From positions 1 to 56,185 of the IMG/VR virus record IMGVR_UViG_3300036857_000088: a stretch of 56,185 nt of DNA; one strand, written 5' to 3'. Positions 23,816 to 32,522 of the stretch are shown here, one piece after another. Origin of the DNA: a virus. Position 1 is the first letter of the stretch. Every line of letters starts with the position of its first letter. The notes under the pieces are model-generated. The model was not told where the DNA came from. It saw only the letters and a list, made by a program, of their open reading frames with translations, and did not search any database. Made by a program: the position numbers and the translations under genes.

Positions 23816-23881
23816 AGCGTCCGCATTGCGACCGCTATGCGATGGCAGTGCCGACGCAATGCGACCGCATACCGATCGCAT
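23816..23881 (+). repeat. Tandem array of six 11-bp units (array I)
   Basis: Units from 23816: AGCGTCCGCAT, TGCGACCGCTA, TGCGATGGCAG, TGCCGACGCAA, TGCGACCGCAT, ACCGATCGCAT. The consensus is a 10-bp palindrome-like TGCGRYCGCA plus one base. A TAGTAGTAG and three GGTGAC-like triplets lie just upstream, as in array II. It ends 15 bp before promoter A7. An ORF of 37 codons (ATG 23790) crosses it but looks like a by-product. This, the A7 promoter and its leader fill the 331-bp gap before 24104. Confidence 0.75.
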
Positions 23882-23896
23882 CTTTCTCGCGACGAG

Positions 23897-23929
23897 CTGC
23901 TGACTTTGGGCGCTCCGCAGATTTAGATT
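23897..23929 (+). promoter_or_regulatory. Family A promoter A7
   Basis: CTGCTGAC (23897-23904), 18 nt, TTAGAT (23923-23928); TAGATT at 23924 has 19-nt spacing. Drives the scaffold, capsid and tail operon. Confidence 0.7.
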
Positions 23930-23968
23930 AGCAACACGGTTCACCCGCCGTCGTTGTTCGGGTGCAGA

Positions 23969-23984
23969 CAATTCAGTGACCGGC
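23969..23984 (+). promoter_or_regulatory. Conserved leader box of family A operons
   Basis: ACAATTCAGTGACCGG. Compared with the other copies, about 30 nt holding a CACCCG/CGGGTG stem are inserted between promoter and box. Confidence 0.6.
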
Positions 23985-23992
23985 TTGGAAGC

Positions 23993-24038
23993 CCGGCCCT
24001 TTCGCTCACACGAGCGCGAGGCCGGGTTTCGTCGTTTC
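23993..24038 (+). terminator. Leader terminator / attenuator
   Basis: CCCGGCC (23993-23999) pairs with GGCCGGG (24021-24027), inner CGCTC/GAGCG, then TTTCGTCGTTT. Confidence 0.65.
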
Positions 24039-24103
24039 GGGGCACAAGCCACCCGACCGACCGCCACGGAAAAGGCGTGGAACCAGACGAGACACCGACC
24101 CAC

Positions 24104-24883
24104 ATGGCCCGCTTCAAAGCGATGGCGTTCGTCAACGGCGCCGAAACCGAAGTCGAGTTGGACGACACGCTGTTCATCACGCAGGAGACGCACCGCGCGC
24201 GCATGACGCGGACGATCAACGATCGCCTCGCGAAGCAGGCCGTCAATCTCCGCAAGGAGCTGCTCGCGGACGGCGACTTCCAGAAAGAGGCCATGAAGGC
24301 GGCGGGCGTCGACCCGACGAAGATCGCGACCGGCGCCGGGCTCACCGAGGCCGACGTGGCGAGACTGCAAGCGGAGTGGCGCACGAAGGAGTTGGACCCG
24401 GTCAAGGCGCAGCTCGCGACCGCGACCGACACGCTGTCGAAGGACCGCACGCGCACGAAGTCGTCTCAGCTCGAGGCGGCGCTCGGCGACGCGGGCGTGA
24501 AGAAGGCGGTACGGAAGCGCATCGCCGAAATCGAGGCCGCTCGCTTCGAGTTCGACGACAAGTCGGGCCAGTTCGCGCAGCGGGGCGAGGACGGCGAGTT
24601 CCTGTTCTCGACGAAGGCGACGCAGACCATGCCGTTCGTCGGCATCGAGGAGTTCGCGACCGCATGGGCCGCGAACCCGGAGAACGTCGATTTCGTCGAG
24701 CAGCAGACGCAGAAGGGTCCGAACGTCGGCGCACCGCCGCCGAAGGGCAGCACGCAGAACAGCGGCACGCCGCCGACCGGCTTGTTCCGATCGACGATGG
24801 ACGCCGCCACGAAGTCGAAGTTCATCGGCGAGCACGGGCTCGAGAAGTTCCGCGCCCTGCCGCTTGCACCAACGGCCGCGTAA
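24104..24883 (+). CDS. Capsid scaffolding protein
   Basis: 259 aa, charged and helical throughout, with no Trp-rich core except one segment (FATAWAANPENVDF). Gly/Pro-rich linker (GPNVGAPPPKGSTQNSGTPPTG) and a short C-terminal helix. Size, composition and position directly before the capsid gene fit scaffolding proteins that guide procapsid assembly. Confidence 0.75.
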   Translation: MARFKAMAFVNGAETEVELDDTLFITQETHRARMTRTINDRLAKQAVNLRKELLADGDFQKEAMKAAGVDPTKIATGAGLTEADVARLQAEWRTKELDPVKAQLATATDTLSKDRTRTKSSQLEAALGDAGVKKAVRKRIAEIEAARFEFDDKSGQFAQRGEDGEFLFSTKATQTMPFVGIEEFATAWAANPENVDFVEQQTQKGPNVGAPPPKGSTQNSGTPPTGLFRSTMDAATKSKFIGEHGLEKFRALPLAPTAA

Positions 24884-24945
24884 TCGGCGCACCGCGGCGC
24901 GCCACTCACGCAACCATCACCACACCACACCGGGAGTAATCGACA

Positions 24946-25926
24946 ATGGCCGCGGGAACGGTAACCGACTTCAAAGTCTACGACGAGCAGTATTTCGGCG
25001 GGCAGTACGAGCGGCTCGTCCAGAACATCGTCGCCTTCAACGGCGCGTCGAACGGCGCTCTCCTGCTCGTCACCGAGCTGGTCGAGGGCAACTTCGAGCG
25101 CGAATCGTTCATGGCGATGATTTCGGGGCTCATCTCGAGCCGCGACAACACGTCGATCGCCGCAGTGACCGACGCCAAGACCACGCAGGGCGAGCTGGTC
25201 GGCGTGAAGGTCAACAAGCGCATCGGCCCCGTCGCCGACACGCTCGACAAGTGGAAGAAGATCAGCGCCGACCCGGCTCTGTTCAGCTTCTACGTGGGCG
25301 AGATGGTCGCCGACCAGAAGCTCCAGAACATGGTCAACACGGCCATCATGGTCGTCGAGGCGGCCATCGGCAACATCTCCGCGGGCGCGTTCTCGACCGA
25401 CAAGTCGGCCGACACGACCCCGACCATGACGCACACGCACCTGAACGACGCGCAGCGTCCGATGGGCGACCAAGCCGGCCGGCTGGCGATGTACGTCATG
25501 CACTCGAAGCCGTACTTCGACCTCATCGGACAGGCGCTCGGCGACAAGATTTTCAACGTCGCCGACGTGGTCATCCGCAACGGCACGGTCGCGACGCTCG
25601 GCAAGCCGACGCTCGTGATCGACGCGCCGTCGCTGTTCGTGACGGGCACGCCGAACAAGTACGCGACGCTGGCGCTGGTGCCGGGGGCGGTCGAGGTCAA
25701 GGAGTCCGAGCCGGATTCGTTGATCTTCCAGCCGGTCACCGGCCTCGCGAACCTCGTCTATCGGTTGCAGGGCGAGTACGCGTACAACGTCTCCGTCAAG
25801 GGGATGAAGTACGACACCACGCAGGGCGCCAACCCGAACGACACGGTGCTCGGCACCGCGGCGACGTGGATTCTCGCCGCGACGGACGGCAAGAACGGCC
25901 CGGGCACGAAGCTGCTCACCACGTGA
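24946..25926 (+). CDS. Major capsid protein
   Basis: 326 aa. Begins MAAGTVTDFKVYDEQYFGGQYERLVQNIVAFN. Contains an E-loop-like segment (RESFMAMISGLISSRDNTS), a helical spine and a beta-rich domain (FVTGTPNKYATLALVPGAVEV), as in HK97-fold capsids. Preceded by the scaffold gene and followed by connectors, which supports the call more than any single motif. Confidence 0.8.
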   Translation: MAAGTVTDFKVYDEQYFGGQYERLVQNIVAFNGASNGALLLVTELVEGNFERESFMAMISGLISSRDNTSIAAVTDAKTTQGELVGVKVNKRIGPVADTLDKWKKISADPALFSFYVGEMVADQKLQNMVNTAIMVVEAAIGNISAGAFSTDKSADTTPTMTHTHLNDAQRPMGDQAGRLAMYVMHSKPYFDLIGQALGDKIFNVADVVIRNGTVATLGKPTLVIDAPSLFVTGTPNKYATLALVPGAVEVKESEPDSLIFQPVTGLANLVYRLQGEYAYNVSVKGMKYDTTQGANPNDTVLGTAATWILAATDGKNGPGTKLLTT

Positions 25927-25944
25927 TCCCGGCGTAGCACCCGC

Positions 25945-25990
25945 CCACGGGCTCGGGCTCGAATCAACCGAGCGCCGAGCCCGTGGTCTT
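25945..25990 (+). terminator. Terminator after capsid gene
   Basis: CCACGGGCTCGG (25945-25956) pairs with CCGAGCCCGTGG (25975-25986), with inner GCTCG/CGAGC, then TCTTTC. Probably leaky, lowering connector expression relative to capsid. Confidence 0.7.
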
Positions 25991-26030
25991 TCACGTTCAC
26001 AATTCACGAAACCAGAACCCTCTCATCGTC

Positions 26031-26528
26031 ATGCGGATCGGCATTTTCGGCAACACGACCACCCCGGCGCTCAAAGCCGCCGCCGCGCTCGTCGTCGCGT
26101 GCGGTAGCTCGCCGTGCTGGCGCTCCGACCGGCACTATCGGTCGAACGACCACCTCGAGCATTTCGACGCCGTCGTCGTCGACCTCGATTCGCTCACGCA
26201 CGCGCCGGTCGCCGATGCGTACGATCACGCGGGCGTCCCGCTGTTCTTTGTCGAGGGCGCGAGCGAGGCGCTCCCGTCGGAGCTGTACCGCTTCTTCGGC
26301 ATCGACTCGGACGCGCCGCTCCGCGAGCGCGAGGACGCAGCGATGGGCCGCCAGCTCGTCGCGATCCTCTTGAGTCACGCCGGTGAGCGCGGCGTGTCCG
26401 AGGGCGCCGTCGAGACGCTCCATCGCATCATCGCCGAGCGCGATCTGTTCGAGAAGGCCGAGCACGCGCGCAAGCGCCCGGGCCGGAACGTCAAGCCGGC
26501 GTACGTCGACGCGGCTCCCACGGAGTAG
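26031..26528 (+). CDS. Hypothetical protein between capsid and connectors
   Basis: 165 aa. MRIGIFGNTTTPALKAAAALVVACG and FDAVVVDLDSL suggest an alpha/beta Rossmann-like fold. A Lys/Arg-rich tail follows. ATG 26031 is chosen because an upstream start (25983) lies in the terminator. Role unknown. Confidence 0.55.
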   Translation: MRIGIFGNTTTPALKAAAALVVACGSSPCWRSDRHYRSNDHLEHFDAVVVDLDSLTHAPVADAYDHAGVPLFFVEGASEALPSELYRFFGIDSDAPLREREDAAMGRQLVAILLSHAGERGVSEGAVETLHRIIAERDLFEKAEHARKRPGRNVKPAYVDAAPTE

Positions 26529-26534
26529 CGCCAC

Positions 26535-26990
26535 ATGGCCGACGGCTACTTCCGCACCGACCCGACCGAGGACAACGACCTCGCGCTCCTCCCGCCCGCG
26601 ATCCGCGACTATGCCGACATGGCGAACGTCGCCGCGAGCGCCGAGGAGGACGTGCTCGCAGAGTTCACGCGCGATCGGATCGACGACGGCGGGCTCGCCG
26701 TGATCCTCGACGAGAACACGCCCGTCGAGCGGTTCGTGTGGCTCAAGGGCTACGCGCCCGATCCGTTCGACGCCGAGGACGCGTTCGTCGCCGCATACCG
26801 CCGCGAAATCGCCAACGTGATCCGCTGGCGCATCGCGCGCGACGACAAGAAGCCGAACGTCGACAGCGAGACGGCCAGCAGCTCGCGCACGACGCGCTCG
26901 TACCGCTCGGACGCCGAGGAGCGATTCCCGCCCGACTTCGGGCGCGCGCTCAAGTTTTTCATCATCGGCCGCGTCAGGTGGGGCATCTGA
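26535..26990 (+). CDS. Head-tail connector protein
   Basis: 151 aa, acidic N-terminus and amphipathic helices (FDAEDAFVAAYRREIANVIRWRI). Position after capsid and before the next two morphogenesis genes fits gp6/gp15-type adaptors. No sequence-level certainty. Confidence 0.55.
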   Translation: MADGYFRTDPTEDNDLALLPPAIRDYADMANVAASAEEDVLAEFTRDRIDDGGLAVILDENTPVERFVWLKGYAPDPFDAEDAFVAAYRREIANVIRWRIARDDKKPNVDSETASSSRTTRSYRSDAEERFPPDFGRALKFFIIGRVRWGI

Positions 26991-27562
26991 TGGCGACCGC
27001 CGCCGAGCCGCTCCGCATTGGCGCGACGATCGACCTCGCCGACTTCTACAAGACGATGGCCGCCGTGGCACGCCATTGCTCCGACCTGTCGCCGGTGTTC
27101 GAGAAGATCGACGCCAACCTCACCGATCTGCTCAAGCAGCAGTTCGCGTCGCAGGGCCGCACGTTCGGCACGCCGTGGGCGCCGGCATCGCCCGCCACGC
27201 TCGCCGTGCGTCACGCGGACGGCATCGGTGGCACGCAGGCGTTGGTCGCCACGGGCGGGCTCCGCGCGTCGTTCACCACACCCGGCGCACCCGGGTCCAT
27301 CCGCATCATCGACGCGCTTCGCTACGTGCGCGGCTCCGACTACAAGTCGTCGACCGGCGTGCCGCTGGCGACGATGCTCCAGACGGGATTCATCTCGCGC
27401 ACCATGCCGGTGTTCGGCAAGAGTGGTCGCGCGCTGTTCATTCGCCGACCGGACGGCCCCAAGCGCATCCCCGGTCGCCCGATCCTGCCCGCGACCATGC
27501 CCGCCCCCGTGGTTCGCACGTGGGAGGGCTACGTGGCGCAATTCCTCCTCGACGGGGAGTAG
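26990..27562 (+). CDS. Phage virion morphogenesis / tail completion protein
   Basis: 190 aa; TGATG overlap. It has a helical FEKIDANLTDLLKQQFASQGRTFGTPWAPASPATLA segment, then GGLRASFT and RPILPATMP, a pattern I associate with Mu gpG-like tail completion proteins. These join heads to tails. Confidence 0.7.
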   Translation: MATAAEPLRIGATIDLADFYKTMAAVARHCSDLSPVFEKIDANLTDLLKQQFASQGRTFGTPWAPASPATLAVRHADGIGGTQALVATGGLRASFTTPGAPGSIRIIDALRYVRGSDYKSSTGVPLATMLQTGFISRTMPVFGKSGRALFIRRPDGPKRIPGRPILPATMPAPVVRTWEGYVAQFLLDGE

Positions 27563-27564
27563 CC

Positions 27565-28128
27565 ATGCAGCTCGAGACGGTCACCGCCTACTGCGATTGG
27601 CTCAACGGCAAAGACGGCGCCGGCGATCCGACCGGGCTGGGGGTCAACGACATCCTCGCCACGTTCGACGCGACGGTGCTGAATCCGCTCGACACCAGCG
27701 CGCCGACGCCGGTCGACTCGATCGTCGACCCGTACCGCGACGACAACTGTGCGGCGTTCAACACGCCGAACGTCATGCGCGCGCTGTACGTCATGCCCGA
27801 CGGCCCGGTCGTCGCCGAGGGCTCGGCCGGTCAGACCAATCGCAAGGCTGCATCGCTCGCGATGACGGTGCGCGTCATCGTGCGCTCCGCCCGCACCGCA
27901 GCGACGTGGCGCTGGCTCGAGTACGTCATTCGTGCCATCGGCATGTCCACCGCCGCGTTCAACGATGACACGACAACGGCAAAGGCGGCCCGCACGCGCG
28001 CCCACATCACCGTCGTGGCGGCGAACAAGGTCACCTATGGCACGTGGAACGAGGCGGTCGGCGACGCCACCGCCATCGGCATTTTCGCGCTGGATTTTGA
28101 GGTTCGTGACACCCGTCCGCGCCGGTAG
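27565..28128 (+). CDS. Tail terminator-like protein
   Basis: 187 aa, alpha/beta with a central segment (LAMTVRVIVRSARTAATWRWLEYVIRAIG). The position between tail completion and major tail protein is that of tail terminators, which cap the tail tube. Call rests mainly on order. Confidence 0.6.
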   Translation: MQLETVTAYCDWLNGKDGAGDPTGLGVNDILATFDATVLNPLDTSAPTPVDSIVDPYRDDNCAAFNTPNVMRALYVMPDGPVVAEGSAGQTNRKAASLAMTVRVIVRSARTAATWRWLEYVIRAIGMSTAAFNDDTTTAKAARTRAHITVVAANKVTYGTWNEAVGDATAIGIFALDFEVRDTRPRR

Positions 28129-28185
28129 CGCGCGCTTCGACATTCCCCTTCCCCGCTCACCCAACGGACACCGGAGTAACGATCC

Positions 28186-29166
28186 ATGAGAGTTCTCAAC
28201 AACTTCGCGCTCCTCGCGAAGATCGAAGCGACTCGGAACACGTACGCGAATCCGGCGGCAGCGACCGACGGCCTCGCCATCCCGACCATCCCCGACGTGT
28301 CGATGGACTACATGCACGACGGGAAGCGGAACGGCACCTTCGGCGCGCCGATCGGGCTCGCCGGTGTCGGTCAGTCGGGCCGCTACGGCAAGGTGAACGT
28401 CGAGGCCGAGTTCGCCGGCATCGGCGGCGCCACGCCGATCTACGACGCGACGCACGTGCCGAGCGCGCACACGCTGCTCCGTGGCGCGGGCTACGACGTG
28501 GCGTTCACCAGCTCGGACGCGATCTACACGCCGTCGCCCACGGGCACGGACGTGTCGCTGTCGCTCGAGTGCTACTACCGCCAGCTCAAGGCCGAGTTGG
28601 CCGGCGCGATCGGCGAGTTGAAGATCGACTCCGACGCGGGCGCGATCCCGAAGGCGCAGTTCGCGTACTCGGGGTTGATGCCGGTGCTCCCGACGCAGAC
28701 GCCCATTCCGGCTATCACGTATGAGAACGCGCAGATCACCGATCCGGCGAAGGCCGAGGCCGCGCTCATCACGGTCGGCGGGTACGTCATCGGCAAATGG
28801 AAGTCGTTTTCGTTCGCCGACAACCGGAACATCGGCGCGCGTGCGATGGACAACACCACGGGGCTCCACGGCGGGTTCGCCGACGGCGCCACGCGGGACA
28901 TCACGATGCAAGTCGTGATCGAGGCCGAGGACTTGGCGAACTACAACGCGTACCAGATTCGCGAGCTGGCGACGCGCGGCGCGTTCTCGCTCAACGTCGG
29001 TGCCGCCGCTGGGCTCCGCTACCAGATCACGAGCCCCAAGGCCGTGCTCACCGCCGTGCCCGAGCAGGACGACAACAACGTCGCGATGTGGTCCCTGTCG
29101 TACCAGTTCTTCCCGTCGGCGCTCGGCCTGTGGGACGCCGTCTCGATCGTGTTCCCGCACACGTAA
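28186..29166 (+). CDS. Major tail tube protein
   Basis: 326 aa, beta-rich, few Cys, starting MRVLNNFALLAKIEATRNTYANP, with many Gly/Ala/Ser. Good spacing from GGAGTAACG upstream. Position before the tail assembly chaperone pair supports the call. At 326 aa it may carry an extra surface domain. Confidence 0.75.
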   Translation: MRVLNNFALLAKIEATRNTYANPAAATDGLAIPTIPDVSMDYMHDGKRNGTFGAPIGLAGVGQSGRYGKVNVEAEFAGIGGATPIYDATHVPSAHTLLRGAGYDVAFTSSDAIYTPSPTGTDVSLSLECYYRQLKAELAGAIGELKIDSDAGAIPKAQFAYSGLMPVLPTQTPIPAITYENAQITDPAKAEAALITVGGYVIGKWKSFSFADNRNIGARAMDNTTGLHGGFADGATRDITMQVVIEAEDLANYNAYQIRELATRGAFSLNVGAAAGLRYQITSPKAVLTAVPEQDDNNVAMWSLSYQFFPSALGLWDAVSIVFPHT

Positions 29167-29180
29167 GCAGGAGTCAGCCC

Positions 29181-29612
29181 GTGGCGTTCAACGCAGACGC
29201 ATGGGTCGAAGCGACCACGCCGCCGGAATTTCAGGTCCGGCGGCGTCGGTTCGTCGGTCGCATTCTCTCCGCCGACGAGTGGTTTCGGCTCCACGCGAAC
29301 AAAAACAAAGTGTTGGCCGGCGTCGAGGCGGCGAAGGTGTCGCCCGCTGGGCACGACTCGCGCGCGATCTTGCGCGACGTTCGGAACACCACGCGCGACT
29401 TCATCGCGTCGTGGTTCCCCGCCCCGTGGTATGCTCGCCCGGTCGTGTGGGTGTTCGGCAACGGATGGAACCCCGCATGGCGCTGCTTCAAGCGCCTGCC
29501 CGAGAAGGTCCAGCTCGAGGCCATCAAGGATTTTTGCGAGTGCCAGCGGAATGCGATGCCGTACCCCGTCGGAGCGGGCGAGGGGACGGCTCCGCTGGCA
29601 CCGGCGACGTAG
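29181..29612 (+). CDS. Tail assembly chaperone, short (G-like) product
   Basis: 143 aa, GTG start after GCAGGAG. Helical, with EVQLEA-like segments near the end. Between major tail protein and tape measure this is the G position. The downstream reading frame (to 29914) has no start codon, so a G-T fusion by -1 frameshift is expected. Confidence 0.7.
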   Translation: MAFNADAWVEATTPPEFQVRRRRFVGRILSADEWFRLHANKNKVLAGVEAAKVSPAGHDSRAILRDVRNTTRDFIASWFPAPWYARPVVWVFGNGWNPAWRCFKRLPEKVQLEAIKDFCECQRNAMPYPVGAGEGTAPLAPAT

Positions 29613-29914
29613 AGGGCAAGCGAGGTGGCACGCCGCTCGGGTCGCTCATCTGGCGGTTCATCCATCACTACGGGTGGGCCGCATATGAGAATCCGTATTG
29701 GCGTCGCTACACGCGCGACGGCGTCATCCCGTTCAAGCTGTTCATCCTCGCCGTGGCGTCGATTCGGCACCAGCGCGCCGAGGACGAGCTTATGCACTCG
29801 CACGCGGGCGCGTTCGCGCAGGCGACCGCGATGGGCGGCACCAAAGACCCGAAGATCAAGAAGCACACGCGCCAACTCATCCGCACGGCCTACCCCGAGG
29901 ACATGAGCGAGTAG
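29181..29914 (+). CDS. Tail assembly chaperone, frameshifted (GT-like) product
   Basis: About 244 aa if the ribosome moves -1 near the end of the short gene. The second frame is open from well before 29612 and encodes GGTPLGSLIWRFIHHYGW ... TAYPEDMSE without any usable ATG, GTG or TTG after the first stop. Candidate slip sites in the zero frame are T-TTT-TGC (29531-29537), C-CCC (29564-29567) and G-GGG (29582-29585); none is a textbook heptamer. The fusion chaperones tape measure during tail assembly. Confidence 0.65.
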
Positions 29915-29918
29915 ACCA

Positions 29919-32198
29919 ATGTCGCAAAACATCGGTGTGGAAATCCTCATCACGGCGAAGAACTTGGCGAACAACGCCATCGACTCCGCCAAGGAGAAGA
30001 TCGACGGCGTCAAGGAGTCGGTCGGCGAGCTGCGCGAAGTGCTCGGCGAGCTGGGCATCGCGCTCGGGTTCGCCGAAATCACCAAGTCGATCGTCGAAAC
30101 CAACGCCGAGTACCAGAAGCTCGTCGGCCAGCTCACCGTGCTCACCGGCTCGGCCAAGACCGCCGCCGCGGCGTTCGAGCAGCTCGACAAGTTCGCCGGC
30201 AAGACGCCGTTCGATTCGGCCGATTGGGTGCGGGCGTTCATCACGCTCAAGAACCAAGGGATCGACCCGACCATCGAGACGCTCAAGGCGTTCGGCAACA
30301 TCGCCGCCCTGAGTGGCGAGAACGTCGCCGACTTCACGACGAGCGTCCAAAGCGCCGCCGAGGGAAACTACCGCGCGCTCCGCCAGTTCGGCATTAACAT
30401 GATCGCCGACGGCGACCACCTCGTCGCGACGTTCCGCGGGCAGAAAACGTCGATCGGGAACGACGCCAAGGACATCGTCGACTATCTCCAGCAGCTCGGC
30501 AACACGAAGTTCGCCGGGGCGATGGACGAACAGGCGCACACGCTCGAGGGTTCGTGGACGCGGCTCAAGGGCGCCGCTGAAACGCTCGCCATCTCGATCG
30601 GCAAGGCGGGGCTCTCGAAGGACTTGGACGACGCCGCCGAGTCGATGATTAAGTTCGCCGACCAAGCGAACGCGGTGAACCAGCTCACGGTCCAGTACAC
30701 GGCTTTCAAGATCGTGCTGCTGACGATCTTCGACGCGCTCAAGATCGCGGCAATGGTGTTCATCGTCCCCATCGTCGCCGTCGCCGACACGGTGTCCGCG
30801 GTCATCCACGGCATCGTCGGCACCGTGGCGAACGGGCTCGGACTCATCGGCACGGCGGTCGACGCGTTCACCGGCGGCAAGACCAACATCGGCAAGGCGC
30901 TCAACAATTTCGCGTCGGGGCAGTTCAACTCGGCCGCGGACGATTTCATCGGCATCAAAAACTCGGCGAAGGCGCTCGTCGACGACATCACGACGGGCTT
31001 GAAGAACGCGCAGGACCGCGAGACGCAGATCATCGCGCTCGCCGCCAAGGCGCAGCTCGCGACCAGCGCCGAGGGCGCGGGCGGGCCGATCGCGGGCACT
31101 GGCCTCGCGAACGCACCGTCGACCGACAACACGAAGCAAAGTTTCCTCGACGCCGAGCGGAAGAAGGCGCACCAGCAGTACATCGACGACCTCACGGCGC
31201 GCGCCGGCGTGCTCCGTCAGTACATCGCGCTCAACTACAACGCGATGGACTCGGCGAACGAGCTGGCGCGCGTGGAGCTGCAACTCGCCGCCGCCGTCCA
31301 GCGCGGCAACATGACGGACCAAGACCGGGTGAAGCTCCTCGACGCGCTCAAGGCGTCGCGCGACGCTCGGCAGCAAGCCGGGTTCCTGTCGCTCGACGAA
31401 ATCACGTCGCGCGACGCGAAGAACGACCTCCAGCAAGAAATCAACGGCTACGGCATGGCGCTCGTGTCGGCGAGCGGCAACGCGCTCCTCGCGCAGACGC
31501 ACTCGGTCGCCAAGATGATCGACGACGAGATTCAAAAGTTGCCGGCGATCGGTGGCACGATCGACGCCAACGGACGGCGCACGGGCGGCACGCTCCTCCC
31601 GCCGGGCACGAATCAGACGCTCGCGCAGTTCGCCGACGGCATTCGGCGCGCCGCGGGCGAGGGCCAGCGCCTCGACGACATCATCGGGCACATCGCCGTG
31701 TCGACGTTCGAGTCGTTCGGCGCGGCGACTGAGCGAGCGTTCGCGGCGTTCGCATCCGGCGCCGAGAAGGGCGGCAAGGCGTTCGAGTCGGCGATGCTCG
31801 GGGCACTCGCGTCGGTGGCGTCCGCGTTCGGCCAGTTCTTTATGAAGCGCGCCGAGGCCGACGCCGCCGCGGCGCTGTTCGACCTCGCCAACCCGCTCAC
31901 CGCCGCCAGCGCGGCCGCCGAGTTCGAGGCCGCAGCCGGGTGGACCGCCGCGGGCTTGGGCATGTTCGCCATCGCGGGCGCGCTCGGTGGGACGGCGTCA
32001 CGCGTCGGGAGCGCAGGCTCGGGCGGCGCGTCGAGCGCCTCGTCGGCCAACTCGTCGCTCTCCGGGTCGCAGGGCGACGCCACGCTCGTCGTCGAGGGCG
32101 GGTTCCTCGACATGAATGATCCGCGACAGGCGGACGCACTCGCCAACGCGCTGTCGCTGCTGTCGGGTCGTCGCGTCACGATCAAAAGCCGTAGCTGA
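29919..32198 (+). CDS. Tail tape measure protein
   Basis: 759 aa. Long helical N-terminal part (NLANNAIDSAKEKIDGVKESVGELREVLGELG), a hydrophobic central segment of about 50 residues (VLLTIFDALKIAAMVFIVPIV), then coiled regions and a Gly/Ser tail. It is the longest helical protein here and follows the G/GT pair. A tail of roughly 0.1 micrometre is implied by usual tape-measure scaling. Confidence 0.9.
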   Translation: MSQNIGVEILITAKNLANNAIDSAKEKIDGVKESVGELREVLGELGIALGFAEITKSIVETNAEYQKLVGQLTVLTGSAKTAAAAFEQLDKFAGKTPFDSADWVRAFITLKNQGIDPTIETLKAFGNIAALSGENVADFTTSVQSAAEGNYRALRQFGINMIADGDHLVATFRGQKTSIGNDAKDIVDYLQQLGNTKFAGAMDEQAHTLEGSWTRLKGAAETLAISIGKAGLSKDLDDAAESMIKFADQANAVNQLTVQYTAFKIVLLTIFDALKIAAMVFIVPIVAVADTVSAVIHGIVGTVANGLGLIGTAVDAFTGGKTNIGKALNNFASGQFNSAADDFIGIKNSAKALVDDITTGLKNAQDRETQIIALAAKAQLATSAEGAGGPIAGTGLANAPSTDNTKQSFLDAERKKAHQQYIDDLTARAGVLRQYIALNYNAMDSANELARVELQLAAAVQRGNMTDQDRVKLLDALKASRDARQQAGFLSLDEITSRDAKNDLQQEINGYGMALVSASGNALLAQTHSVAKMIDDEIQKLPAIGGTIDANGRRTGGTLLPPGTNQTLAQFADGIRRAAGEGQRLDDIIGHIAVSTFESFGAATERAFAAFASGAEKGGKAFESAMLGALASVASAFGQFFMKRAEADAAAALFDLANPLTAASAAAEFEAAAGWTAAGLGMFAIAGALGGTASRVGSAGSGGASSASSANSSLSGSQGDATLVVEGGFLDMNDPRQADALANALSLLSGRRVTIKSRS

Positions 32199-32223
32199 CT
32201 CGTTCCGTCAGGCGCAATATCTT
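32194..32223 (+). promoter_or_regulatory. Hybrid promoter (family A -35 with family B operator)
   Basis: GCTGAC (32194-32199) overlaps the tape-measure stop. An 18-nt spacer contains the dyad TTCCGTCAGGCGCAA (32203-32217), then TATCTT (32218-32223). Drives the 80-aa gene at 32262. Confidence 0.6.
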
Positions 32224-32261
32224 GAAGGTCACGGTTACCAGCCACCAACATCGAGGACATC

Positions 32262-32504
32262 ATGGACGGCAAGTGCATTAGCGACGAGATGTGGCGGGAG
32301 TACGAGTTCGGGGGGACGGTGTACCGCATCGACCACCCGCGCACGCTGTTCGTGGGCAACACCACGCACCGCGTCGTCGACGACAATGGCGTGGTGCATT
32401 GCGTCCCGGCGCCCGGCGTTCATCGCGTGCAGGGCACCGACAACATCGCCTCGTGCGTGCTCCGCTGGCACACGCGCCCCGGCGCGCACCCGGTCGCGTT
32501 CTAG
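32262..32504 (+). CDS. Small moron-like hypothetical protein
   Basis: 80 aa: MDGKCISDEMWREYEFGG, with five His in the C-terminal half. It has its own promoter inside the tail region, so it is probably an inserted accessory gene. Unknown. Confidence 0.6.
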   Translation: MDGKCISDEMWREYEFGGTVYRIDHPRTLFVGNTTHRVVDDNGVVHCVPAPGVHRVQGTDNIASCVLRWHTRPGAHPVAF

Positions 32505-32522
32505 TCTCTCGTCACCCTTCCT

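Noticed and set aside
23790-23903. 37-codon ORF crossing iteron array I
   Set aside because: Its sequence follows from the 11-bp repeat; the matching region in array II encodes a different, shorter frame, so coding is not conserved.
30717-30724. CTGCTGAC inside the tape measure gene
   Set aside because: The 18-nt position holds GATCGC, not a -10; coding chance match.
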